Assembly (NCBI GenBank): GCA_002454845.1
Contig: DKJQ01000186.1
Location: forward strand, 1-11,036
Direction: 5' to 3'
Length of the DNA: 11,036 nucleotides
From: Ignavibacteria bacterium UBA6688
GTDB taxonomy: Bacteria; Bacteroidota; Ignavibacteria; UBA10030
The first letter of the stretch is position 1. Each line of letters begins with the position of its first letter. The notes beneath the pieces are model-generated. The model worked only from the letters and a program-made list of their open reading frames with translations. It had not been told where the DNA came from and made no database searches. The position numbers and the translations under genes were made by a program. Shown piece after piece: positions 1 through 6,015 of this stretch.

Positions 1-122
1 GCTTCCTTCCCGACCCCTTCGCCCCCATGGAACAGGTAGGCGTGGGCAACCTTCCCGCCGGCGATCGCCCGTTGCAGGAGCTCCTTGACCCGTTGCTGTC
101 CAATGACGGTATCCCAGCTCAT
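1..122 (-). CDS. holB: DNA polymerase III delta' subunit, N-terminal part (cut by window edge)
   Basis: The first 40 codons are visible, from an ATG at 120-122; the gene continues past position 1. The translation opens MSWDTVIGQQRVKELLQRA and continues with AHAYLFHGGEGVGKE, the usual start of a clamp-loader AAA+ subunit: the xIGQ box, the HAYLF strand and a P-loop at residues 33-40. The P-loop ends GVGKE, so the Ser/Thr normally following the Lys is absent, as is common in delta' subunits, which often do not hydrolyse ATP. Family knowledge: delta' is a structural part of the clamp loader that places the beta clamp on DNA. DnaX (tau/gamma) is less likely because the YRKWRP-type opening is missing. 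It begins 7 bp after the Omp85 stop codon, so the two are probably cotranscribed. No strong Shine-Dalgarno is visible in that 7-bp gap. Confidence 0.8.
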   Translation of the reverse strand, partial: MSWDTVIGQQRVKELLQRAIAGGKVAHAYLFHGGEGVGKE

Positions 123-129
123 GTGAAAC

Positions 130-2193
130 CTAGAAGGAATGTCCGATACCGATATGAGGGACGAGATTCGACAGCGTCTCCTTGAAGAAGCGTTTCTGCG
201 TAATCCATCGATGCTCGCGCGGCGCGGCAGGATCATACACTCGGAACCCAAAGTCAATGCGGACGGGGCCGGCGACAGTATTATAGCGAATCCCGATACC
301 GGAAGCCATGGCCACCTCGGACGCCCGGACGCGCATCAGATCAGCCCAAACGTTTCCGATATCATAGAAGAAAACGAACGAGAGCCTGTTAAACTCGATA
401 AACGCGAACCTTCCTGCATTCTTCAGGGGATTCCATCGCGCCTCCAGATTTGCTTCAACAAGCGCGGTTCCTCCCTCATCGGTCTTCACGACTGCCCCAA
501 GGTCCCTCGCCTTCCACCCTCTCACACTTCCACTCCCACCGGCATAAAACCGGCGTGTGATGGGGACGGGGGCGGGCGAGTTGCCGTACAATTCCGCAAA
601 GCCACCCCGAACCCTGACCGCCCAGATCATATCATGGTGGCCGGAGGGATCCCAGTACCATTGCAGGAACCCGGAGAGTTTGTAGTACGTTGAATACGGC
701 AGATTCGAACCAAACACACCTCCAAAGAGGGAGGGGAGAATGCCGGCTTCTTCCACCGAGGCGGAGTGGACAAACCCGGAGGAAGGATTAAAGATGTCGT
801 TTCGTTTGTCGCGTTGGATGGTAAATGTCAAAATGGAGTTGAACTGGGGACGCCGGTCGATAGCGGTTTCCGAAAACGACGGCAACGGCGCTGCCGGATC
901 AACGACCTCGAATGCAATCCGCTCCAGGTTCCACTCGATCGACCCGGAGGTGTACTGCGCAAACTGGGAAGCCACGTTGACCCTGCCGATGAAGATCGGG
1001 TTGTAATACTCCGGGGTCTTCTTTTCGAGAAGATAGGAGACGGAGGGGGTCAGCGTGGTTTTGTTGTTGAAGAAGTACGGCTGAACCAGCCGGATGGAAA
1101 GCTCGGCGCTTCCCAGGACGGTGCTGTCCTTTAGTCCGGTTCCGCCAAACACTCTGGAGAACTCCATATCCTGGATCGATTGCACCTGAAGCCGCAGGCG
1201 GGTTGAGAAATTCCTCGCGCCGCCGTAGAAATTCCTGTTGGTATATCCCAACCCCACCTGGATATTGAACGCGTTGTTTTCGTCGTTGACGCCGATTTCC
1301 GGGACAAGTTCATGGAATGGGCGCGAGCGGGCAAAGACTCGCATCGGAATTGCGAGAAGGCTATCCTCGGCCGTATCCACGAGCGGCTCGACCCTCGAGG
1401 TTTCGAACACTCCCAGCCGATTGAGGTTTCGCTCGCTTTCGACCTTCTTTGCTTCGCTGTAGAAATCCCCTTTCCGGAAATCGAGATGTCGGAGGATCAC
1501 CTCTTCCTCCACCTGCTCGCGAACGGTGGAATCCTGCCGGACCGACACGTCGCCGAAGGTGAACCGGTTTCCCCGGCTGAACGCGAAGATCAGGAAGATG
1601 TTGCCCGTCGACTCGTACAGATGCCCCACCACCGTATCGACCCGGACATGGACAAACCCGTTATTGAAAAACGCGTTGACCAGGCGTCCCCGTTCGGCAA
1701 CCACCTGTTCCATAATAAACGGGTCTCCCGCCTTGACGATCGGATTCTGCTCGATCTCGTCTGCCATGTCTGCCGGCAAATGATCGAAACCGATATAGCG
1801 GATACTGTCGATCACGGAGCGCGGCCCTTCCTGTACCTTGACCGTCAGCGTGACAGATTGTTCATCCGCGTCCATGACGATACCGGTATCAAGGCGGGAT
1901 TGGAAAAACCCCTGATCCTGATAGAACGTCTTCAGCCGTTCAAAATCCGCGTCAAAGACGAAAGGGACGAAGTACTCCGGTTTATCACCGAGTTTCTCAC
2001 TGATGGTATAGAGAAATTGCCAAAAAGCGGCGGGCGTAGGGCGGGTCTGCATCACGCCAAGAAGGACATCGCTGCGGAGGGTCTCATTTCCCTCAAAAGA
2101 GATGCGCGCGACCTCATACTCACGCAACGATTCCTGCGCGAGGAGCGGTCCTGTACAGAGGATGATGAGGAAGTAGCAACGGAAAAGGGTCAT
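130..2193 (-). CDS. Omp85-family outer-membrane assembly protein (BamA/TamA type)
   Basis: This 687-aa protein belongs to the Omp85 superfamily, which inserts or assembles beta-barrel proteins in the outer membrane. A signal peptide is seen at residues 1-19 (MTLFRCYFLIILCTGPLLA, cleavage before QES). About three POTRA-like repeats follow (about 26-121, 126-205, 210-288), then a barrel from about 291 to the end. The barrel has the RDKRND/FNPSSG motif at about 461-473 and the loop-6 VRGW at about 557-560. The chain ends in Phe (GIGHSF), like an outer-membrane beta-signal. Three POTRAs suggest TamA-like architecture rather than five-POTRA BamA, but I cannot separate the two. The frame is open for 35 more codons upstream, to a TTG. 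I chose the ATG at 2191-2193 because it places the signal peptide at the N-terminus and because the extension would run through a terminator hairpin. No good Shine-Dalgarno precedes this ATG. holB follows after 7 bp. Confidence 0.9.
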   Translation of the reverse strand: MTLFRCYFLIILCTGPLLAQESLREYEVARISFEGNETLRSDVLLGVMQTRPTPAAFWQFLYTISEKLGDKPEYFVPFVFDADFERLKTFYQDQGFFQSRLDTGIVMDADEQSVTLTVKVQEGPRSVIDSIRYIGFDHLPADMADEIEQNPIVKAGDPFIMEQVVAERGRLVNAFFNNGFVHVRVDTVVGHLYESTGNIFLIFAFSRGNRFTFGDVSVRQDSTVREQVEEEVILRHLDFRKGDFYSEAKKVESERNLNRLGVFETSRVEPLVDTAEDSLLAIPMRVFARSRPFHELVPEIGVNDENNAFNIQVGLGYTNRNFYGGARNFSTRLRLQVQSIQDMEFSRVFGGTGLKDSTVLGSAELSIRLVQPYFFNNKTTLTPSVSYLLEKKTPEYYNPIFIGRVNVASQFAQYTSGSIEWNLERIAFEVVDPAAPLPSFSETAIDRRPQFNSILTFTIQRDKRNDIFNPSSGFVHSASVEEAGILPSLFGGVFGSNLPYSTYYKLSGFLQWYWDPSGHHDMIWAVRVRGGFAELYGNSPAPVPITRRFYAGGSGSVRGWKARDLGAVVKTDEGGTALVEANLEARWNPLKNAGRFAFIEFNRLSFVFFYDIGNVWADLMRVRASEVAMASGIGIRYNTVAGPVRIDFGFRVYDPAAPREHRWITQKRFFKETLSNLVPHIGIGHSF

Positions 2194-2203
2194 AGGTCGA
2201 ACA

Positions 2204-2235
2204 ACAAAAAAACCCAGCCAACAAATGCTGGGTTT
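2204..2235 (-). terminator. Intrinsic terminator directly before the Omp85 start
   Basis: On the minus strand there is a perfect 9-bp stem, AAACCCAGC pairing with GCTGGGTTT (arms 2227-2235 and 2210-2218), with an 8-nt loop. The second arm runs into seven consecutive T, then GTTGTT. This is a textbook Rho-independent terminator for the M23-DUF2795 unit. Its T-tract ends about 12 nt before the Omp85 ATG. A second possible GC stem (CCGCCC at 2279-2284 with GGGCGG at 2256-2261) lies just upstream, between the DUF2795 stop and this hairpin. Confidence 0.85.
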
Positions 2236-2298
2236 ACCAGGAAACAGCACACCCCGGGCGGGATGATACTTCTCCCCTCCGCCCTTCACACGGTGCAA

Positions 2299-2523
2299 TC
2301 AATAGTCTTTTTCATCCTCAAAAAAGAAATCTTCATCGGTAGGATAATCCGGCCAAATCTCCTCCATACTCTCATACGGTTCGTCGCTGTCCTCCAACTC
2401 TTCAAGGTTTTGAACAACCTCCAGGGGAGCGCCGGTGCGAACCGCGTAATCAATAAGTTCTTCCTTTGTCGCCGGCCATGGGGCATCGTCGAGATAGGAG
2501 GCCAACTCCAATGTCCAGATCAT
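2299..2523 (-). CDS. Small acidic DUF2795-family protein
   Basis: A 74-aa protein, MIWTLELASYLDDAPWPATK..., with no signal peptide or membrane segment. The core (APWPATKEELIDYAVRTGAP, then EVVQNLEEL and YESMEEIWPDYP) matches what I remember of DUF2795 proteins: an N-terminal pattern of hydrophobic residues, a PATKEEL helix start, and a helix ending in a YES/D-x-E segment. The last third is extremely acidic (EDEKDY end). The ATG at 2521-2523 is preceded by AAGGAG with 11 nt spacing, supporting this start. It lies 65 bp after the M23 peptidase with no clear promoter in between, so probably shares that gene's transcript, and is followed by an intrinsic terminator. DUF2795 has no established function; some members look like small cytoplasmic or nucleoid-associated proteins, but the acidity here argues against direct DNA binding. 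I do not assign a function. Confidence 0.75.
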   Translation of the reverse strand: MIWTLELASYLDDAPWPATKEELIDYAVRTGAPLEVVQNLEELEDSDEPYESMEEIWPDYPTDEDFFFEDEKDY

Positions 2524-2588
2524 TGTTCACAACACTCCTTGGTCAACAGCACCAGTACCCATTGAAAGAACAGCCCCCAGAATCATTT

Positions 2589-3530
2589 TCATTCGTTGAG
2601 GGCGAGTTGCTGCTTAATTTTCTGATAGTCGACATCGTCAAAGAAGAAGTCCACCGGATTCTGCAACACACCGTTCAGCCGGACCTCGTAATGCAGATGG
2701 GGATTGGTGGAAATGCCGGTGTTCCCGCAACGCCCAATCAGCTCGCCGCGCTTCACCGTTTGTCCTGATCGCACCAGTACTTTGCTCATGTGACCATAGA
2801 GCGTGGTATACCCGTAGCCATGATTCAGGATAACCATGTTACCGTATCCCGCCCGCGTGCGTCCTGCAGCACTGACGGTCCCGTTGCCCGTCGCATAGAT
2901 CGGCGTTCCCGAATCGTTCGCGATGTCAATTCCTTCGTGGGGTCGCATGACATTGAAGATCGGATGCTTCCGCATGCCGAACCCGTGCATCCGGTAATAT
3001 CCCTCCATCGGCTTGATCGCCGGAAGGTGGGTAAACTTCACCGTGTTCTCCTTGTATGCCCCCATCGCCTCACCGTAACTCACCTGTTGAAGACGCAGTT
3101 CGCGTTCCGCACGATCGACCGTCGCACGAAGCCCGTTCAAGAGGTCGTTCACGGTCGGCGACGCGCCGAAATCAATCCGTTCATCTGTGCCACCGACCCC
3201 GGCCCGCCGCGTGTCCTCATCGATCCGGGGAAGGTCGGCAAAAAGCCGTAGTTCGTTCCCCTGTTCATTGAGGGCGAGGAGCGTTTTCTGCAGCGACTCG
3301 AGCCGCGAAGCGATCATCTTCACTTGATTCCGTAAAAGCACATTTTCCGCCCTCAGCGCGCTATTGCGGTAGATACCGAGACCAACCGCGTCATCCAAAG
3401 CCTGGTTCGTCTCGAAGAGCACCGCAAGCAGAATCATGCCAAGAAGTACGGCGAGAGTTGTGAGTTTCGTCTTGAACCAGCGGGCTTCCGCAAAAGTCAA
3501 GGTCCGGGCTGAGAAATAGTAAAGTTTCAT
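2589..3530 (-). CDS. Membrane-anchored M23 (LytM-type) zinc metallopeptidase
   Basis: A 313-aa cell-wall peptidase. Residues about 21-39 form one membrane helix near the N-terminus (LAVLLGMILLAVLF), residues about 55-95 look like a coiled coil (SALRAENVLLRNQVKMIAS region), and residues about 178-305 are the peptidase M23 domain. The zinc and catalytic residues are present: H198 and D202 in RPHEGID, H247 in LYGHM, and the HLH motif at 278-280. The enzyme is therefore expected to be active and to cut peptidoglycan peptide bridges from the periplasmic face. Coiled-coil plus M23 is the design of cell-shape and division hydrolases, but the exact role is inferred. I chose the ATG at 3528-3530 (MKLYYFSARTLTF) over a GTG 20 codons upstream because the upstream codons lie in a repeat-rich leader. 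The Shine-Dalgarno is weak. A sigma-70-like promoter lies about 120 bp upstream. Confidence 0.88.
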   Translation of the reverse strand: MKLYYFSARTLTFAEARWFKTKLTTLAVLLGMILLAVLFETNQALDDAVGLGIYRNSALRAENVLLRNQVKMIASRLESLQKTLLALNEQGNELRLFADLPRIDEDTRRAGVGGTDERIDFGASPTVNDLLNGLRATVDRAERELRLQQVSYGEAMGAYKENTVKFTHLPAIKPMEGYYRMHGFGMRKHPIFNVMRPHEGIDIANDSGTPIYATGNGTVSAAGRTRAGYGNMVILNHGYGYTTLYGHMSKVLVRSGQTVKRGELIGRCGNTGISTNPHLHYEVRLNGVLQNPVDFFFDDVDYQKIKQQLALNE

Positions 3531-3568
3531 TCTACTCGTGCCCCATGCGTTTTGAGTTTCCGTAAGAC

Positions 3569-3608
3569 TGTTTCCACAGACCTCTTTCACGAACTTCTTT
3601 CACAGACC
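3569..3608 (-). repeat. Three short imperfect tandem repeats in the M23 leader
   Basis: On the minus strand the leader contains GGTCTGTGAAAGAA (3595-3608), GTTCGTGAAAGA (3583-3594) and GGTCTGTGGAAACA (3569-3582), head to tail. The last copy can fold as CTGT-GGAA-ACAG, a 4-bp stem with a GNRA-type tetraloop. The first copy can pair with the preceding CACAG (CACAG-CAGGT-CTGTG). They lie between the predicted transcription start (about 3644) and the M23 ATG at 3530. They could be operator half-sites, an RNA-binding protein target, or chance. Confidence 0.4.
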
Positions 3609-3650
3609 TGCTGTGCGCTAACTTTGTACTTTCTTCAAAAAAGCTGACCG

Positions 3651-3679
3651 AAAATAGACAATATTTAAGGTTTTGTCAA
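3651..3679 (-). promoter_or_regulatory. Sigma-70-type promoter for the M23 peptidase unit
   Basis: The minus strand reads TTGACA (3674-3679), a 17-nt spacer, then TATTTT (3651-3656), a strong match to the sigma-70 consensus. It begins 18 bp after the hprK stop codon, in the 166-bp gap before the M23 gene. The predicted start point is about 3644, giving a leader of about 113 nt. No other promoter-like sequence is apparent in this gap. Confidence 0.65.
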
Positions 3680-3696
3680 GCAAGAGTAGAAAAAAC

Positions 3697-4710
3697 CTAC
3701 TCAAAATCGTGTTCGAAGTAGTCAATCGCCCTTTTTCCCCTCGATTTCTCAGCAATCGCTGCATCCAACCGCTTGGAGAACTCCTTTGCCGCATCAAAAC
3801 CGTAGTGTTTCAAGAGGTAGTCCAGGGCGATGACCTCAACAATTACTGTGATGTTCTTCCCGGGGAATATGGGGAGCTTAACGTGGGGAATTTCAACCCC
3901 CAGAACGGCAGTGTTGTCATGATCCAGGCCTGTTCTCGTATATTCCCGATTCTGGCTCCATTCCTGCAGTTCGACGATGAGCTCGACCCTTTTCTGGAAG
4001 CGGATCGACCTGATCCCAAAGATCGATCGGATATCGATCAAACCCAATCCACGGATCTCCATGAAGTGTTTAACAACATCCGTGCCCGAACCGATCAGGA
4101 TCCCCTCTCCCTTCCGTGTAATCATTACAACATCATCAGCTACCAATCTGTGACCCCGCTCAACAAGGTCAAGGGCGATCTCACTTTTGCCAATACCGGA
4201 ACGACCGATGAGAACGACTCCGATGCCGTAAACGTCCATAAACGACCCGTGGATAACCGTTTGCGGTGAGAATTGGTCGTCCAGAAAATCGCTGATGAAA
4301 TACACCAGCTTCGTCGTTTCGATCGGTGTCTGGAAGATGGCGACATTCCGATCCGTGGCTATGCGAATCAGTTCGTCGTCCAGCTGATTGTCGTTCGTTA
4401 CAATCAGACAAGGCATATCAAATTGACAGATTTTCTCGAAGGCATGAATTCGTTCCGGAAGGCTCAAATGCTGGAGGTACCGGATTTCAGTGTTCCCGAC
4501 CACCTGGACGCGGTCAAAGGTGAACAACTCGGTATACCCCGCGAGGGCAAGCCCCGGGCGATGGATGTTCTTGTCGTGGATCTCCTTGTCAAAACCCACC
4601 TCCCCGTTCACACTCCCCATTTTCAGACGCGTCTTGTTTCGTTCGAGGAGAAAGCCGACGGTGATGCTCTGCTTCCTTGTTTCCTTGAGATTATCCAATG
4701 CCATCGTCAT
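3697..4710 (-). CDS. hprK: HPr(Ser) kinase/phosphorylase
   Basis: A 337-aa protein matching HprK in length and domain order: an N-terminal DRTGG-like domain, then a C-terminal P-loop kinase. Visible landmarks are the catalytic-region His in IHGSFMDVYG (H154), Walker A GRSGIGKS (169-176), the VADD acidic pair (D192, D193), and the family signature MEIRGLGLIDI (about 217-227). Family knowledge: it phosphorylates HPr (or an HPr-like protein) on a regulatory Ser using ATP or PPi, and reverses the reaction by phosphorolysis, linking carbon state to PTS or regulatory output. No PTS gene is in this window. ATG 4708-4710 is preceded by AGGGA with 6 nt spacing; an alternative ATG lies two codons in. 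The start is 12 bp after hpf, so the two are very likely cotranscribed. A 6-bp inverted repeat (GAGTAG/CTACTC) overlaps the stop codon but lacks a downstream T-tract. Confidence 0.95.
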   Translation of the reverse strand: MTMALDNLKETRKQSITVGFLLERNKTRLKMGSVNGEVGFDKEIHDKNIHRPGLALAGYTELFTFDRVQVVGNTEIRYLQHLSLPERIHAFEKICQFDMPCLIVTNDNQLDDELIRIATDRNVAIFQTPIETTKLVYFISDFLDDQFSPQTVIHGSFMDVYGIGVVLIGRSGIGKSEIALDLVERGHRLVADDVVMITRKGEGILIGSGTDVVKHFMEIRGLGLIDIRSIFGIRSIRFQKRVELIVELQEWSQNREYTRTGLDHDNTAVLGVEIPHVKLPIFPGKNITVIVEVIALDYLLKHYGFDAAKEFSKRLDAAIAEKSRGKRAIDYFEHDFE

Positions 4711-4722
4711 AACGGATCCCTG

Positions 4723-5055
4723 TTATGCTTTTTCGCGCACGATGCGGACCTTCTGTCGGTCTTTGGCCCGGAGCTTGGCTTTGTATTTTTTCAGTTGCAC
4801 AATAATTTTCTCCACCGCTCCGTCGATGGACTTTTCAAAATCCTCGGTCTGTTCCTCGGCTTTCAATCTGCTCCGATACACGGAGGCGATCACCTCGGCA
4901 ATCTTGAGGCTCTTACGGGATTTTTCAAACCGGAGAATCACTTCGCAGCGAATCACCCCGTCATAGTAGCGCCCGAATTTTTCGACGGCCTCTTCTGCAT
5001 AGGTCACCAGCGAGGGGTGCGCCTTGAAATGACGCGAGGTTACGATCGTAGTCAT
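4723..5055 (-). CDS. hpf: Ribosome hibernation promoting factor, short form
   Basis: A 110-aa protein of the HPF/YfiA (RaiA) family, starting MTTIVTSRHFKAHPSLVTYA. The beta-alpha-beta-beta-beta-alpha fold pattern, the VTSRHFK opening strand and the Lys/Arg-rich C-terminal helix (KKYKAKLRAKDRQK) fit a protein that binds the decoding and mRNA channel of the 30S subunit during starvation. Its length matches short HPF/YfiA; the C-terminal dimerisation domain of long HPF is missing. The open frame extends three codons upstream to a GTG, but AAGGTG at 5062-5067 covers that GTG and sits 6 nt from the ATG at 5053-5055, so the ATG is the start. It lies 22 bp after xerC and 12 bp before hprK. Confidence 0.92.
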   Translation of the reverse strand: MTTIVTSRHFKAHPSLVTYAEEAVEKFGRYYDGVIRCEVILRFEKSRKSLKIAEVIASVYRSRLKAEEQTEDFEKSIDGAVEKIIVQLKKYKAKLRAKDRQKVRIVREKA

Positions 5056-5061
5056 GGAAAT

Positions 5062-5067
5062 CACCTT
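5062..5067 (-). promoter_or_regulatory. Ribosome binding site deciding the hpf start
   Basis: AAGGTG on the minus strand, 6 nt from the ATG at 5053-5055. It contains the GTG that would otherwise be the longest-frame start, which excludes that GTG as the initiation codon. Confidence 0.75.
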
Positions 5068-5077
5068 TCAGAATCGG

Positions 5078-5974
5078 TTACGCTTTTGGATGGGCCTGGC
5101 GGTACACTTTTTTCATTTGCTCGGTTGAGACATGCGTATAGACCTGGGTCGTCGAGAGGCTTTCATGACCAAGCAATTCCTTGACGGCGCGAAGATCCGC
5201 TCCACGGTTCAACAGGTGCGTCGCGAAGGTGTGGCGCAGAACGTGTGGCGATTTTTTTTGGCACTCCGAAACCGCCCCGATGCAGCGCTGGACGATGGTA
5301 AAGACCTTGTCCGCGGAGATCGCACGGCCGTCATCCGACAAGAACAGCATGTCGAAAACGCTCCGCCGCACCGATCGCTTCACTTGTTCCGTCCTGCCGG
5401 CCAGGTAGTTTCGAAGCGCGGTTGCCGCCTGGGTACCCAGGGGAATGATCCGTTGCTTGCTCCCCTTTCCGGTGACCTTGATCGTCTTCCCGGCCAGGTC
5501 GAGATCTGTTAACCTGAGATTGACGAGCTCGCTTCGCCGGATACCGGTACTATAGAACAATTCCATGATCGCCGAATCTCTGCGTCCCCCGGGGGTCGAT
5601 GTGTCCAATTGCCGGAACATCGACTCGACGGTGTGTTCATCCAGAAAGACCGGCAGGCGCTTTTCCCGCCTCGGACTCACAAGGGTGATGGCTGGATTCA
5701 GCCGAGTGAAACCCCGACGCTTGGCAAAGCGAAAGAAGGAACGCAGGGAGGCGATTTTTCGGGCAATGCTTGTTTTGGAATACTCCCGGTCAAGAAGCGA
5801 GCCGAGGTATGAGCGGAGCAGTTTCTTATCAACGGACTGAAGCGACTCCACGCCCTCCTCATTCAGGTGGGAGACAAATTGCTGGAGATCATGGTCGTAC
5901 GATCGGATCGTATGGGGGGAATAACGACGCTCGGCTTCAAGGTATTCCAGAAACGCGCGAATAGTATTCTGCAT
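5078..5974 (-). CDS. xerC: Tyrosine recombinase XerC/XerD
   Basis: A 298-aa site-specific recombinase, the typical XerC/XerD length. The N-terminal SAM-like core-binding domain spans about residues 1-90 (FLEYLEAERRYSPHTIRSY), and the catalytic domain about 105-285. All catalytic residues are visible: R146 (STGIRRSEL), K170 (TGKGSKQR), H244 and R247 (HVLRHTFATHLLNRG), H270 (LLGHESLSTTQ) and nucleophile Y279 (VYTHVS). Family knowledge: it resolves chromosome dimers at dif together with FtsK. XerC against XerD cannot be settled from this sequence alone. I chose ATG 5972-5974; the frame runs 29 codons further upstream into topA, but that region has no recombinase similarity. No Shine-Dalgarno is evident. 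The gene starts 41 bp after topA and ends 22 bp before hpf. Nothing around it suggests an integron or phage integrase. Confidence 0.93.
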   Translation of the reverse strand: MQNTIRAFLEYLEAERRYSPHTIRSYDHDLQQFVSHLNEEGVESLQSVDKKLLRSYLGSLLDREYSKTSIARKIASLRSFFRFAKRRGFTRLNPAITLVSPRREKRLPVFLDEHTVESMFRQLDTSTPGGRRDSAIMELFYSTGIRRSELVNLRLTDLDLAGKTIKVTGKGSKQRIIPLGTQAATALRNYLAGRTEQVKRSVRRSVFDMLFLSDDGRAISADKVFTIVQRCIGAVSECQKKSPHVLRHTFATHLLNRGADLRAVKELLGHESLSTTQVYTHVSTEQMKKVYRQAHPKA

Positions 5975-6015
5975 ACGAACAGGGGTCGAAGAAAGGATGA
6001 AACCGCGCCCGGTCC

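Noticed and set aside
2194..2298. N-terminal extension of the Omp85 gene by 35 codons
   Set aside because: It would translate through a terminator and bury the signal peptide.
1312..2565. A 417-aa open frame on the plus strand
   Set aside because: It is antisense to the Omp85 and DUF2795 genes, has no recognisable domain, and crosses a terminator hairpin; a composition shadow.
3684..3702. Inverted repeat GAGTAG/CTACTC at the hprK stop codon as a terminator
   Set aside because: The stem is short and AT-rich, the T run is in the loop rather than after the stem, and a promoter follows directly.
4273..5184. A 303-aa open frame on the plus strand
   Set aside because: It runs antisense across three minus-strand genes (hprK, hpf, end of xerC) and through their gaps.
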